NCBI RefSeq assembly: GCF_018614655.1
Contig: NZ_JAGGOG010000016.1
Span: 299,758-363,757, forward strand
DNA length: 64,000 nucleotides
Source of the DNA: Pseudomonas fluorescens
Lineage (GTDB): Bacteria; Pseudomonadota; Gammaproteobacteria; Pseudomonadales; Pseudomonadaceae
Direction of reading: 5' to 3'
The notes under the pieces are model-generated. The model had not been told where the DNA came from, made no database searches, and saw only the letters and a list, made by a program, of their open reading frames with translations. Position 1 is the stretch's first letter. The number at the start of each line of letters is the position of its first letter. The translations under genes and the position numbers were made by a program. This document shows, piece after piece, positions 41,944 to 51,879 of the stretch.

Positions 41944-42749
41944 TGCTTAAACAACGAATCATCACCGCACTGATCCTGCTACCGATCGCCTTGTGCGGGT
42001 TTTTCCTGCTGGAAGGTTCCGGTTTTGCGCTGTTCATCGGCCTGGTCGTCACCTTGGGCGCCTGGGAATGGGCACGCCTGGCGGGTTTTGCCGAACAACT
42101 GCCACGTGTGGTGTATGCCGCTGTCGTGGCCTTGTTGCTGTTCCTCATGTACATCCTGCCGGACGTGGCACCTTGGGTGCTGGGCGCAGCGGTTCTGTGG
42201 TGGGGGTTGGCGACATTTCTGGTGCTGACGTATCCGCAGACCAGCGGTCATTGGTCCAGTGTTGCCTGCAAGTTGGTGATCGGCCTGTTGATCCTGCTGC
42301 CAGCGTGGCAAGGCTTGGTGCAGATCAAGAACTCCCCTATGGGTAACTGGTTGATCATGGCGGTGATGGTGCTGGTCTGGGGGGCTGATATCGGCGCCTA
42401 CTTTTCCGGTCGTGCCTTCGGCAAGCGCAAGCTGGCGCCGGCGGTCAGTCCGGGCAAGAGTTGGGAAGGCGTGTATGGCGGCTTGGCGCTGACCCTGGTG
42501 ATTACCATCGTTGTGGGGATTGTGCGTGGTTGGGCCGTCAAGGAAATGCTCCTGGCCTTGATTGGTGCGGCGGTGGTCGTGCTGATCTCCGTGGTCGGTG
42601 ACTTGACCGAAAGCATGTTCAAGCGCCAGGCCGGGATCAAGGACAGCAGTAACCTGTTGCCGGGTCACGGTGGTGTTCTGGACCGCATTGACAGCCTGAC
42701 CGCTGCTATCCCGATCTTTGCTGTGCTGTTGTGGATGGCGGCCTCGTGA
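41943..42749 (+). CDS. cdsA: Phosphatidate cytidylyltransferase
   Basis: Makes CDP-diacylglycerol from phosphatidate in the inner membrane. 268 residues, about eight hydrophobic segments, and the C-terminal signature VVGDLTESMFKRQAGIKDSS followed by NLLPGHGGVLDRIDS, the CDS family pattern. Overlaps uppS by one base and dxr by four, so the three are tightly coupled. Confidence 0.98.
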   Translation: MLKQRIITALILLPIALCGFFLLEGSGFALFIGLVVTLGAWEWARLAGFAEQLPRVVYAAVVALLLFLMYILPDVAPWVLGAAVLWWGLATFLVLTYPQTSGHWSSVACKLVIGLLILLPAWQGLVQIKNSPMGNWLIMAVMVLVWGADIGAYFSGRAFGKRKLAPAVSPGKSWEGVYGGLALTLVITIVVGIVRGWAVKEMLLALIGAAVVVLISVVGDLTESMFKRQAGIKDSSNLLPGHGGVLDRIDSLTAAIPIFAVLLWMAAS

Positions 42750-43936
42750 GCCGTCTGCAACAAGTGACCGTACTGGGCGCGACCGGCTCGGTGGGGTTGA
42801 GCACCCTGGATGTGATTGCGCGTCATCCCGAGCGATATCAAGTATTCGCCTTGACCGGCTTCAGCCGTTTGAGCGAGTTGCTCGCGCTGTGTGTCCGTCA
42901 TGTGCCGCGTTATGCCGTAGTGCCGGAGGCCACGGTCGCGCGAGGCTTGCAGGATGATCTGCGGGCGGCGGGCCTGTCGACTCAGGTGTTGGTGGGGGAG
43001 GAGGGGCTGTGTCAGGTCTCTGCCGATCCTGGGGTCGACACGGTCGTGGCGGCGATTGTCGGCGCTGCCGGCTTGCGTCCCACCCTCGCTGCGGTCGATG
43101 CGGGCAAGAAGATCCTGCTGGCCAACAAGGAGGCGCTGGTCATGTCTGGCGCGCTCTTTATGCAGGCTGTACGCAAGAGTGGCGCGGTGTTGTTGCCGCT
43201 GGACAGTGAGCACAACGCGATTTTTCAGTGCATGCCCGGGGATTTTGCCCGTGGCCTGAGCCAGGTGGGTGTGCGCCGGATCCTGCTGACCGCTTCCGGT
43301 GGTCCATTCCGGCAGACGCCATTGGCTGAACTGGAGCACGTATCTCCTGATCAGGCGTGTGCCCATCCCAATTGGTCCATGGGGCGCAAGATTTCAGTGG
43401 ATTCGGCAAGCATGATGAACAAAGGCCTGGAGCTGATCGAGGCGTGTTGGTTGTTCGATGCTCGACCTGATCAGGTCGAAGTGGTGATCCACCCGCAAAG
43501 TGTGATTCATTCTCTGGTCGACTATGTGGATGGTTCGGTATTGGCCCAGTTGGGTAACCCCGACATGCGTACGCCGATTGCCAATGCCTTGGCTTGGCCG
43601 GAGCGCATTGATTCTGGCGTGGCGCCCCTGGATTTGTTCGCCATTGCCCGTCTGGACTTCGAAGCGCCTGATGAGCAGCGCTTTCCCTGTTTGCGTTTGG
43701 CGCGTGAGGCGGCCGAGGCGGGTAACAGCGCGCCGGCGATGCTGAATGCGGCCAATGAAGTGGCGGTAGCTGCGTTTCTCGAACGGCGCATCCGCTTTCC
43801 GGAGATCGCGAGTATCATCGAAGACGTCCTGAGTCGCGAGCCGGTGGTTGCCGTGAATGAGCTGGGTGCGGTGTTCGAGGCTGATACAAAGGCCCGGGCC
43901 CTGACCGAGCAATGGTTGAACCGCAACGCGCGCTAG
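42746..43936 (+). CDS. dxr: 1-deoxy-D-xylulose 5-phosphate reductoisomerase
   Basis: Second step of the MEP isoprenoid route, NADPH-dependent. I start at the GTG at 42746, which overlaps the cdsA stop (GTGA) and gives 396 residues, the normal length. VLGATGSVG is the NADPH loop; ALVMSG, LPLDSEHNAIFQC and TASGGPFR surround the metal site. ispD, acting next in the pathway, is at the end of the window. Confidence 0.97.
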   Translation: MSRLQQVTVLGATGSVGLSTLDVIARHPERYQVFALTGFSRLSELLALCVRHVPRYAVVPEATVARGLQDDLRAAGLSTQVLVGEEGLCQVSADPGVDTVVAAIVGAAGLRPTLAAVDAGKKILLANKEALVMSGALFMQAVRKSGAVLLPLDSEHNAIFQCMPGDFARGLSQVGVRRILLTASGGPFRQTPLAELEHVSPDQACAHPNWSMGRKISVDSASMMNKGLELIEACWLFDARPDQVEVVIHPQSVIHSLVDYVDGSVLAQLGNPDMRTPIANALAWPERIDSGVAPLDLFAIARLDFEAPDEQRFPCLRLAREAAEAGNSAPAMLNAANEVAVAAFLERRIRFPEIASIIEDVLSREPVVAVNELGAVFEADTKARALTEQWLNRNAR

Positions 43937-43990
43937 CCCTGGAATGTGTTTGGGCCTGCAAGGCACTGGATTGGAATGCGGAGAAATTAG

Positions 43991-45343
43991 ATGAGTGCGC
44001 TCTACATGATTGTCGGCACCCTGGTTGCTCTGGGTGTGCTGGTCACTTTCCACGAATTCGGTCACTTCTGGGTGGCGCGTCGTTGCGGCGTCAAGGTATT
44101 GCGCTTTTCCGTCGGCTTCGGCATGCCGTTGCTGCGCTGGCACGACCGTCGTGGCACCGAGTTTGTGATCGCGGCCATTCCCTTGGGCGGCTACGTCAAG
44201 ATGCTTGACGAGCGCGAAGGTGAAGTGCCGGCTGATCAACTGGACCAATCCTTTAACCGCAAGACCGTTCGTCAGCGTATCGCGATTGTTGCCGCTGGCC
44301 CCATCGCCAATTTCCTGCTGGCCCTGGTGTTCTTTTGGGTGCTGGCGATGTTGGGCAGTCAGCAGGTGCGTCCGGTCATCGGTGCGGTCGAGGCGGGCAG
44401 CATTGCAGCCAAGGCCGGCCTCAGCGCGGGCCAGGAAATTGTAGCTATAGACGGTGAGCCAACCACCGGTTGGGGGGCTGTCAATCTGCAGTTGGTACGT
44501 CGACTGGGTGAAAGCGGCATTGTGAAACTGGTGGTGCGCGAGCAGGATTCCACCGCCGAGACCCCGCGCGAGTTGACCCTGGACCATTGGCTCAAGGGGG
44601 CCGATGAGCCTGATCCGATCAAATCTCTGGGCATTCGTCCGTGGCGCCCGGCCTTGCCGCCGGTGCTGGCAGAGCTGGATCCCAAGGGGCCGGCCCAGGC
44701 CGCAGGTCTGAAAACCGGCGATCGCTTGTTGGCCCTTGATGGTCAGGCGCTGGACGACTGGCAGCAAGTGGTCGATCAGGTTCGTGTACGTCCTGATACC
44801 AAAATTGTGCTGAAAGTTGAGCGCGACGGTGCTCAAATCGACGTCCCCGTGACCCTTGCGGTTCGTGGAGAAGCCAAGGCGGCCGGGGGTTACCTGGGGG
44901 CCGGGGTGAAAGGTGTCGAATGGCCACCGTCGATGGTGCGAGAGGTCAGCTTCGGGCCATTGGCCGCAATTGGCGAGGGTGCTCGACGCACCTGGACCAT
45001 GAGTGTGCTGACCCTCGATTCCCTCAAGAAAATGTTGTTCGGTGAGCTCTCGGTAAAAAACTTGAGTGGACCGATAACCATTGCTAAAGTGGCGGGCGCT
45101 TCTGCCCAGTCAGGCATGGCTGATTTCCTGAATTTCCTGGCTTATCTGAGTATTAGCCTGGGGGTTCTGAATTTGTTGCCCATTCCAGTATTGGATGGGG
45201 GGCATCTGTTGTTTTATCTGGTCGAGTGGGTGCGTGGTCGCCCCTTGTCGGATCGGGTGCAGGGTTGGGGGATACAGATCGGTATCAGTTTGGTGGTCGG
45301 AGTGATGTTGTTAGCTCTGGTCAACGATCTGGGACGACTGTAA
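43991..45343 (+). CDS. rseP: Site-2 protease RseP
   Basis: Inner-membrane zinc metalloprotease cutting anti-sigma factor RseA/MucA after the first cleavage, which frees the envelope-stress sigma factor. 450 residues; HEFGH gives His21, Glu22 and His25, two PDZ domains follow, and LLPIPVLDGG (with the third metal ligand Asp) lies near the C-terminus. Directly upstream of bamA, as usual. Confidence 0.97.
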   Translation: MSALYMIVGTLVALGVLVTFHEFGHFWVARRCGVKVLRFSVGFGMPLLRWHDRRGTEFVIAAIPLGGYVKMLDEREGEVPADQLDQSFNRKTVRQRIAIVAAGPIANFLLALVFFWVLAMLGSQQVRPVIGAVEAGSIAAKAGLSAGQEIVAIDGEPTTGWGAVNLQLVRRLGESGIVKLVVREQDSTAETPRELTLDHWLKGADEPDPIKSLGIRPWRPALPPVLAELDPKGPAQAAGLKTGDRLLALDGQALDDWQQVVDQVRVRPDTKIVLKVERDGAQIDVPVTLAVRGEAKAAGGYLGAGVKGVEWPPSMVREVSFGPLAAIGEGARRTWTMSVLTLDSLKKMLFGELSVKNLSGPITIAKVAGASAQSGMADFLNFLAYLSISLGVLNLLPIPVLDGGHLLFYLVEWVRGRPLSDRVQGWGIQIGISLVVGVMLLALVNDLGRL

Positions 45344-45363
45344 CGCTTCGCTGAATTGCGAAT

Positions 45364-45382
45364 CTGCCGCATTTTGCGGCAG
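45364..45382 (+). terminator. Terminator between rseP and bamA
   Basis: CTGCCGCA pairs with TGCGGCAG around TTT, then TTTGTTTA follows. Its place 20 bases after rseP suggests partial termination before bamA. Confidence 0.75.
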
Positions 45383-45417
45383 TTTGTTTATTGCCAGTTG
45401 GAATAAGAAAGGACTTC

Positions 45418-47805
45418 ATGAAACGTCTGCTGCTAACTGCGGTTCTCACCGTATTGATGATCGCCGAAGTTCACGCCGAGTCCTTCACCATCTCCGATAT
45501 TCGCGTCAACGGCCTCCAGCGGGTTTCCGCGGGTAGCGTCTTTGGTGCCTTGCCGTTGAACGTCGGGGAACAGGCTGATGACCGTCGCCTGGTGGAATCC
45601 ACTCGTGCGCTGTTCAAAACCGGGTTCTTTCAAGACATCCAACTGGGTCGCGAAGGTAACGTCCTCGTCATCACCGTGGTCGAGCGACCTTCCGTCGCCA
45701 GTATCGAGATCGAAGGCAACAAGGCGATCTCCACTGAAGACTTGATGAAAGGCCTCAAGCAATCCGGCCTTGCCGAAGGCGAGATCTTCCAGCGTGCCAC
45801 CCTTGAAGGCGTGCGTAACGAACTGCAACGCCAGTACGTTGCCCAGGGTCGTTACTCTGCTTCCGTGGAAACCGAAGTGGTGGCGCAGCCGCGCAACCGT
45901 GTCGGCTTGAAGGTCAAGATCAACGAAGGGACCGTGGCGGCCATCCAGCACATCAACGTGGTGGGTAACACCAAGTTTGCTGACGAAGACCTGATCGGCC
46001 TGTTCGAGCTCAAGACCACCAACTGGCTGTCGTTCTTCAAGAACGACGACAAGTACGCCCGTGAAAAACTCTCCGGTGACCTGGAGCGTCTGCGCTCCTA
46101 CTATCTGGACCGTGGCTATATCAACATGGATATCGCTTCGACCCAGGTATCCATTACCCCGGACAAGAAGCACGTCTATATCACGGTCAACGTCAACGAA
46201 GGCGAGAAGTACCGCGTTCGTGACGTCAAGCTCAGCGGCGACTTGAAAGTGCCTGAAGACCAGGTCAAGTCCCTGTTGCTGGTGCAGAAAGACCAAGTGT
46301 TCTCGCGCAAGCTGATGACCACCACGTCCGAACTGATCACCCGCCGCCTGGGTAACGAGGGTTACACCTTCGCCAACGTCAACGGCGTGCCTACCCCGCA
46401 CGATGATGACCACACCGTGGACGTCACCTTCGTTGTTGACCCTGGCAAGCGAGCCTACGTGAACCGCATCAACTTCCGTGGCAACACCAAGTCTGCGGAC
46501 GAAGTGCTGCGTCGTGAGATGCGTCAGATGGAAGGTGGTTGGGCCTCGACTTACCTGATCGACCAGTCCAAGACCCGCCTTGAGCGCCTGGGCTTCTTCA
46601 AGGAAGTCAACGTCGAAACCCCAGCCGTACCGGGCGTTGATGACCAGGTCGACGTGAACTATGCCGTGGAAGAGCAAGCTTCCGGTTCGATCACCGCCAG
46701 TGTCGGTTTCGCACAGAGTGCCGGCCTGATCCTCGGTGGTTCGATCACCCAGAACAACTTCCTGGGTACCGGTAACAAGGTCAGCATTGGCTTGACCCGA
46801 AGCGAATACCAGAGTCGCTATAACTTCGGTTATGTCGACCCCTACTGGACAGCTGACGGTGTGAGCCTGGGCTACAACGCCTTCTATCGCACCACTGACT
46901 ATAAAGACCTCGATGTCGACGTAGCAAGCTATGCAATCGACAGCCTGGGTGCGGGCGTCAACATCGGTTACCCGATCAGTGAGACCTCGCGTCTGACCTT
47001 CGGCCTGACCGCGCAACAGGATGAGATCAAGACGGGTGTTTACACCGTGGACGAGATCTTCAACTTTACGCGCAATGAAGGCGACAAGTTCCTGAACTTC
47101 AAGGCCTCGGCCGGCTGGTCGGAATCGACCTTGAATAAAGGTGTCCTGGCGACCCGTGGTCACTCCCAAAGCTTGACCCTGGAAGCCACCACTCCTGGCA
47201 GCGACCTGTCATTCTTCAAACTCGATTACCGTGGCCAGCTGTTCACGCCGTTGAGCGACAACTACACCATGCGCCTGCACACCGAACTGGGCTATGGCGA
47301 CGGTTATGGCTCGACCAGTGGCTTGCCGTTCTATGAAAACTACTATGCTGGTGGTTTCAACTCGGTTCGTGGCTTCAAGGATAGTACCCTCGGGCCGCGT
47401 GGTACGCCGAGCCGTGGCGTGGGAGTGACCGGTAACCAGGGCACACAGCTGGACTCGGACGATGACCCGCTGCCATTCGGTGGTAACGTGCTGATTCAAG
47501 GTGGTGCGGAGATACTGTTCCCGCTGCCATTCGTCAAGGATCAACGTTCCCTGCGCACCTCGGTATTCTGGGATGTGGGTAACGTGTTCGACTCCAAGTG
47601 CGACCAGGTCACCAACCCAAGTGGAGTGAAGTCCAATACCCAGTGCAACGACGTCAGTCTCAGCAATCTGGCAAGTTCTGTGGGTGTGGGTGTGACCTGG
47701 GTGACGGCACTGGGCCCATTGAGCTTTGCTCTGGCCATGCCGATCAAGAAACCGGATAACGCTGAAACCCAGATCTTCCAATTCTCCCTCGGCCAGACTT
47801 TCTAA
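45418..47805 (+). CDS. bamA: Outer-membrane assembly factor BamA
   Basis: Central subunit of the BAM complex that inserts beta-barrel proteins. The signal peptide MKRLLLTAVLTVLMIAEVHA is cleaved before ESFTISDIRV. Five POTRA domains occupy about residues 22-420, then a 16-strand barrel. YAGGFNSVRGFKDSTLGPRG contains the conserved VRGF of loop 6, and the protein ends in FSLGQTF with the terminal Phe expected of barrel proteins. 795 residues. Followed by skp, lpxD and the lipid A genes. Confidence 0.98.
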   Translation: MKRLLLTAVLTVLMIAEVHAESFTISDIRVNGLQRVSAGSVFGALPLNVGEQADDRRLVESTRALFKTGFFQDIQLGREGNVLVITVVERPSVASIEIEGNKAISTEDLMKGLKQSGLAEGEIFQRATLEGVRNELQRQYVAQGRYSASVETEVVAQPRNRVGLKVKINEGTVAAIQHINVVGNTKFADEDLIGLFELKTTNWLSFFKNDDKYAREKLSGDLERLRSYYLDRGYINMDIASTQVSITPDKKHVYITVNVNEGEKYRVRDVKLSGDLKVPEDQVKSLLLVQKDQVFSRKLMTTTSELITRRLGNEGYTFANVNGVPTPHDDDHTVDVTFVVDPGKRAYVNRINFRGNTKSADEVLRREMRQMEGGWASTYLIDQSKTRLERLGFFKEVNVETPAVPGVDDQVDVNYAVEEQASGSITASVGFAQSAGLILGGSITQNNFLGTGNKVSIGLTRSEYQSRYNFGYVDPYWTADGVSLGYNAFYRTTDYKDLDVDVASYAIDSLGAGVNIGYPISETSRLTFGLTAQQDEIKTGVYTVDEIFNFTRNEGDKFLNFKASAGWSESTLNKGVLATRGHSQSLTLEATTPGSDLSFFKLDYRGQLFTPLSDNYTMRLHTELGYGDGYGSTSGLPFYENYYAGGFNSVRGFKDSTLGPRGTPSRGVGVTGNQGTQLDSDDDPLPFGGNVLIQGGAEILFPLPFVKDQRSLRTSVFWDVGNVFDSKCDQVTNPSGVKSNTQCNDVSLSNLASSVGVGVTWVTALGPLSFALAMPIKKPDNAETQIFQFSLGQTF

Positions 47806-47850
47806 GCGTCTGACCCAAGATAACGACAACGGATTCTGTAGGAGTGCATC

Positions 47851-48354
47851 GTGCGTAAGTTGACTCAATTGGTTCTCCTGGCAACTGTCCTGGTAGCAAC
47901 CCCGGCTTTTGCCGAAATGAAAATCGCCGTCCTGAACTATCAGATGGCCTTGTTGGAATCCGATGCGGCCAAGAAGTACGCCGTGGATGCCGAGAAGAAA
48001 TTCGGTCCGCAACTGACCAAGCTCAAGACGCTGGAAAGCAGTGCCAAGGGCATCCAGGATCGTCTGGTTGCCGGTGGCGACAAGATGCAGACGGGCGAGC
48101 GCGAGCGTCTGGAGCTTGAATTCAAGCAAAAGGCCCGCGATTACCAGTTCCAGTCCAAGGAACTGAACGAAGCCAAGGCTGTTGCTGACCGCGAAATGCT
48201 CAAGCAGCTCAAGCCGAAACTCGACAGCGCTGTGGAAGAAGTCATCAAGAAAGGTGCCTTTGACCTGGTCTTCGAGCGTGGTGCTGTGATTGACGTCAAA
48301 CCTCAGTACGACATCACCCGTCAGGTGATCGAGCGCATGAATCAGCTGAAGTAA
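47851..48354 (+). CDS. skp: Periplasmic chaperone Skp/OmpH
   Basis: Holds unfolded outer-membrane proteins on the way to BAM. 167 residues beginning at GTG with AGGAGTG upstream. The signal peptide MRKLTQLVLLATVLVATPAFA precedes EMKIAVLNYQ (cut into two parts here), and the rest is a long charged helical hairpin, as in Skp. Four bases before lpxD, a conserved order in gammaproteobacteria. Confidence 0.96.
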   Translation: MRKLTQLVLLATVLVATPAFAEMKIAVLNYQMALLESDAAKKYAVDAEKKFGPQLTKLKTLESSAKGIQDRLVAGGDKMQTGERERLELEFKQKARDYQFQSKELNEAKAVADREMLKQLKPKLDSAVEEVIKKGAFDLVFERGAVIDVKPQYDITRQVIERMNQLK

Positions 48355-48357
48355 ACC

Positions 48358-49413
48358 ATGACCGCGACCATCAAACTCGGCCAATTGGCCGAGTTCCTGG
48401 GAGCCACCTTGCGTGGTTCTCCGGAGAAAGAAATCACTGGGCTAGCCACCTTGCAGGAGGCTGGCCCAGCTCAGTTGAGCTTTCTGGCAAATCCCCAATA
48501 CCGTAAGTTCCTGGGCGACAGCCAGGCCGCAGCTATATTGCTGAAGGCCGCTGATGCTGAAGGGTTTGCAGGGGATGCGTTGATCGTAGCCAACCCGTAC
48601 CTGTCTTATGCGCGGGTATCGCACCTGTTTGATCCAAAACCCAAGGCGCCGGCCGGGATTCATCCCTCGGCGGTGATCGCTGATGACGCGCAGGTTGATC
48701 CCGCCGCGAGCATTGGCGCTTTTGTGGTGATCGAGAGTGGCGCGCGTGTCGCTGCCGGCGTGACGATAGGTGCACACTGCTTTATTGGTGCTCGCAGCGA
48801 AATCGGTGCAGGCGGTTGGCTCGCGCCTCGCGTGACCCTGTACCACGATGTGCGTATTGGCGAGCGTGTGGTGATTCAGTCCGGTGCCGTGATTGGCGGT
48901 GAAGGCTTCGGCTTCGCCACCGAGAAGGGTATTTGGCACAAGATTGCCCAGGTTGGCGGCGTGCTGATTGGTAATGATGTGGAAATTGGCGTCAACACTG
49001 CTGTTGATCGCGGTGCCTTGGCCGATACTGTTATCGGCAATGGTGTGAAGCTGGATAACCAGATTCAGATCGCCCACAACGTGCAGATTGGTGATCACAC
49101 CGCCATGGCTGCCTGCGTGGGAATCTCCGGCAGCACCAAGATCGGCAAGCACTGCATGCTTGCAGGTGGTGTTGGACTGGTAGGTCATATCGAAATTTGC
49201 GACAACGTATTCATCACCGGAATGACCATGGTGACCCATTCGATTACCGAGCCTGGGTCTTATTCTTCCGGTACGGCCATGCAACCTGCGGCCGAATGGC
49301 GCAAGAGCGCGGCTCGTCTGAGGCAACTCGACGATATCGCTCGACGCCTGAAACATCTGGAAAAGCGTGTTGGGGACGTGACCCCTGGCGGTAATGCTTC
49401 ATCAGATGGCTGA
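48358..49413 (+). CDS. lpxD: UDP-3-O-acylglucosamine N-acyltransferase
   Basis: Third step of lipid A synthesis: N-acylates UDP-3-O-acyl-glucosamine. 351 residues with an N-terminal uridine-binding domain and a hexapeptide-repeat beta-helix (IGAHCFIGARSEIGAGGW). The catalytic His region is IQIAHNVQIGDHTAMA. A C-terminal helical tail follows. Its start is 3 bases after the skp stop. Confidence 0.98.
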   Translation: MTATIKLGQLAEFLGATLRGSPEKEITGLATLQEAGPAQLSFLANPQYRKFLGDSQAAAILLKAADAEGFAGDALIVANPYLSYARVSHLFDPKPKAPAGIHPSAVIADDAQVDPAASIGAFVVIESGARVAAGVTIGAHCFIGARSEIGAGGWLAPRVTLYHDVRIGERVVIQSGAVIGGEGFGFATEKGIWHKIAQVGGVLIGNDVEIGVNTAVDRGALADTVIGNGVKLDNQIQIAHNVQIGDHTAMAACVGISGSTKIGKHCMLAGGVGLVGHIEICDNVFITGMTMVTHSITEPGSYSSGTAMQPAAEWRKSAARLRQLDDIARRLKHLEKRVGDVTPGGNASSDG

Positions 49414-49523
49414 TACCATTTCCATATCAAGTGTGCACAGCCGCTAGACTGCCTCCTTGATTTGCTAGAGGAGCGTGCCTTAGTCCGCGCGCCCCCAATC
49501 TTTATTACAGGCTTCCCCCCGAA

Positions 49524-49964
49524 ATGATGGACATCAACGAGATTCGCGAATACCTGCCTCACCGTTACCCGTTCCTGCTGGTGGACCGTGTAGTGGAACT
49601 GAATGTTGAGGAAAAGCGCATTCGTGCCTACAAGAATGTCAGCATCAACGAACCGTTCTTTAATGGTCACTTCCCCGCGCATCCAATCATGCCGGGCGTG
49701 TTGATCATCGAGGCAATGGCCCAGGCTGCCGGTATCCTTGGTTTCAAAATGCTCGACCTGAAGCCTGCCGATGGCACGCTTTACTATTTCGTGGGCTCCG
49801 ACAAGCTGCGTTTCCGCAACCCGGTTACCCCGGGTGACCAGTTGATCCTGGAAGCCAGGTTCGTGAGTTGCAAGCGCCAGATCTGGAAATTCGAATGCCA
49901 GGCTTCGGTCGATGGCAAACCTGTGTGCTCCGCTGAAATCATCTGCGCGGAACGCAAACTATGA
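49524..49964 (+). CDS. fabZ: 3-hydroxyacyl-ACP dehydratase FabZ
   Basis: Hot-dog fold enzyme that dehydrates 3-hydroxyacyl-ACP in fatty acid elongation, competing with lpxA and lpxD for the same acyl donors. 146 residues with catalytic His49 and Glu63 in FFNGHFPAHPIMPGVLIIEA. A 110-base gap after lpxD may hold a promoter. The stop overlaps lpxA by 4 bases. Confidence 0.98.
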   Translation: MMDINEIREYLPHRYPFLLVDRVVELNVEEKRIRAYKNVSINEPFFNGHFPAHPIMPGVLIIEAMAQAAGILGFKMLDLKPADGTLYYFVGSDKLRFRNPVTPGDQLILEARFVSCKRQIWKFECQASVDGKPVCSAEIICAERKL

Positions 49965-50737
49965 GTTTGATTGACCCTCGAGCAATCATCGATCCGACGG
50001 CCATTCTGGCCGCCGACGTCGAGGTTGGCCCATGGTCGATCATCGGTGCAGGTGTGGAAATCGGCGAGGGAACAGTCATCGGGCCACACGTGATCCTCAA
50101 AGGCCCGACGCGGATTGGTAAACACAATCGCATCTACCAGTTTTCCTCGATAGGCGAAGACACGCCTGACATGAAGTACAAAGGCGAAGAGACACGTCTG
50201 GTAATCGGTGATCACAACATCATCCGTGAAGGCGTGACTATTCACCGCGGTACAGTCCAGGATCGCGCAGAAACCACACTGGGTGACCACAACCTGGTGA
50301 TGGCCTACGCCCATATCGGGCATGACAGCGTGATCGGCAACCATTGCATCCTGGTCAACAACACGGCGTTGGCCGGGCATGTGCATGTTGATGATTGGGC
50401 GATTCTGTCCGGCTTTACCCTGGTTCACCAGTACTGCCATATTGGCGCCCACAGCTTTTCTGGTATGGGTACCGCTATTGGTAAGGACGTTCCGGCATTC
50501 GTTACGGTATTCGGCAATCCTGCGGAAGCCCGCAGCATGAACTTTGAGGGTATGCGCCGTCGTGGCTTCAGCGAGGACGCGATTCACGCCCTGCGCCGTG
50601 CCTACAAGGTGGTTTATCGCCAGGGACTGACAGTCGACCAGGCCCTGGCCGAGTTGGCTGAACCGGCGTCGCTGTATCCGGAAGTTGCGGTATTTCGTGA
50701 CTCCATCCAGTCTTCGACTCGCGGCATCACCCGTTAA
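49961..50737 (+). CDS. lpxA: UDP-N-acetylglucosamine acyltransferase
   Basis: First step of lipid A synthesis. 258 residues, left-handed beta-helix of hexapeptide repeats (GPWSIIGAGVEIGEGTVIGP) and the catalytic His in MAYAHIGHDSVIGNH, with a C-terminal helical bundle. ATGA overlap with fabZ; lpxB starts 2 bases after its stop. Confidence 0.98.
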   Translation: MSLIDPRAIIDPTAILAADVEVGPWSIIGAGVEIGEGTVIGPHVILKGPTRIGKHNRIYQFSSIGEDTPDMKYKGEETRLVIGDHNIIREGVTIHRGTVQDRAETTLGDHNLVMAYAHIGHDSVIGNHCILVNNTALAGHVHVDDWAILSGFTLVHQYCHIGAHSFSGMGTAIGKDVPAFVTVFGNPAEARSMNFEGMRRRGFSEDAIHALRRAYKVVYRQGLTVDQALAELAEPASLYPEVAVFRDSIQSSTRGITR

Positions 50738-50739
50738 TC

Positions 50740-51879
50740 ATGGCCAGGTTACGTATTGCGTTGGTGGCCGGAGAGGCTTCTGGCGATATCCTGGGTGCGG
50801 GTCTGATGCGAGCACTCAAGGTTCAGCATCCGGCTGTCGAGTTTATCGGAGTTGGCGGGCCGCTGATGCAGGCCGAAGGCCTGACGTCCTACTTCCCTAT
50901 GGAGCGCCTGTCAGTCATGGGGTTGGTGGAGGTGCTGGGGCGTTTGCGCGAACTGCTGGCTCGCCGCAAAAAATTGATCCAGACCCTGATCGAAGAAAAG
51001 CCCGACGTCTTTATCGGAATCGACGCTCCGGACTTCACGCTTAATATCGAACTAAAGCTGCGCCAGGCTGGTATCAAGACGGTGCATTACGTCAGCCCCT
51101 CCGTGTGGGCGTGGCGGCAGAAGCGTGTGCTGAAGATTCGCGAGGGCTGCGACCTGATGTTGACCCTGCTGCCATTCGAGGCCAGGTTCTACGAAGAGAA
51201 GGGCGTGCCGGTGCGGTTTGTCGGTCATACCCTGGCTGACACCATCCCACTGCAAGCTGATCGTGCCGCCGCTCGTGCCGAGTTGGGGTTGCCTGACGGT
51301 CCGCTGGTGGCGCTGATGCCGGGCAGTCGTGGTGGCGAAGTCGGTCGTCTCGGTGCGTTGTTCTTCGATGCGGCTGAGCGTCTGCAAGTCTTGAAACCCG
51401 GTGTGCGTTTCGTGCTGCCATGTGCCAGTCCTCAGCGTCGTGCACAAATCGAGGCGTTGCTGGTGGGGCGTAACCTGCCATTGACCCTGCTCGACGGCGG
51501 TTCACACCTGGCCTTGGCGGCTTGCGATGCGGTGTTGATTGCCTCCGGTACGGCGACCCTCGAGGCCTTGCTCTACAAGCGCCCGATGGTCGTGGCTTAT
51601 CGCCTGGCACCACTGACCTACTGGATTCTCAAACGTATGGTCAAAAGCCCTTACATCTCCTTGCCCAATTTGTTGGCCCAGCGTCTGCTGGTGCCCGAGT
51701 TACTGCAGGATGATGCGACGCCTGATGCCTTGGCGCAGACCTTGCTCCCCTTGATTGACGGCGGCGAAGAGCAAACACAGGGTTTTGACGAAATTCACCG
51801 GACCTTGCGCCGCGATGCGTCAAACCAGGCCGCCGACGCGGTTCTGAGCCTGATTGGCCAAAAACAGGAAGCCCTATGA
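50740..51879 (+). CDS. lpxB: Lipid A disaccharide synthase
   Basis: GT19 glycosyltransferase joining UDP-diacylglucosamine and lipid X. 379 residues; the N-terminal ALVAGEASGDILGAGLM and the later PGSRGGEVGRL and ASGTATLEALL are family signatures. Overlaps rnhB by 4 bases at its end. Confidence 0.98.
   Translation: MARLRIALVAGEASGDILGAGLMRALKVQHPAVEFIGVGGPLMQAEGLTSYFPMERLSVMGLVEVLGRLRELLARRKKLIQTLIEEKPDVFIGIDAPDFTLNIELKLRQAGIKTVHYVSPSVWAWRQKRVLKIREGCDLMLTLLPFEARFYEEKGVPVRFVGHTLADTIPLQADRAAARAELGLPDGPLVALMPGSRGGEVGRLGALFFDAAERLQVLKPGVRFVLPCASPQRRAQIEALLVGRNLPLTLLDGGSHLALAACDAVLIASGTATLEALLYKRPMVVAYRLAPLTYWILKRMVKSPYISLPNLLAQRLLVPELLQDDATPDALAQTLLPLIDGGEEQTQGFDEIHRTLRRDASNQAADAVLSLIGQKQEAL

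Noticed and set aside
45433..47169. Open frame of 578 codons opposite bamA
   Set aside because: Caused by codon bias of bamA; no start signal or plausible protein.
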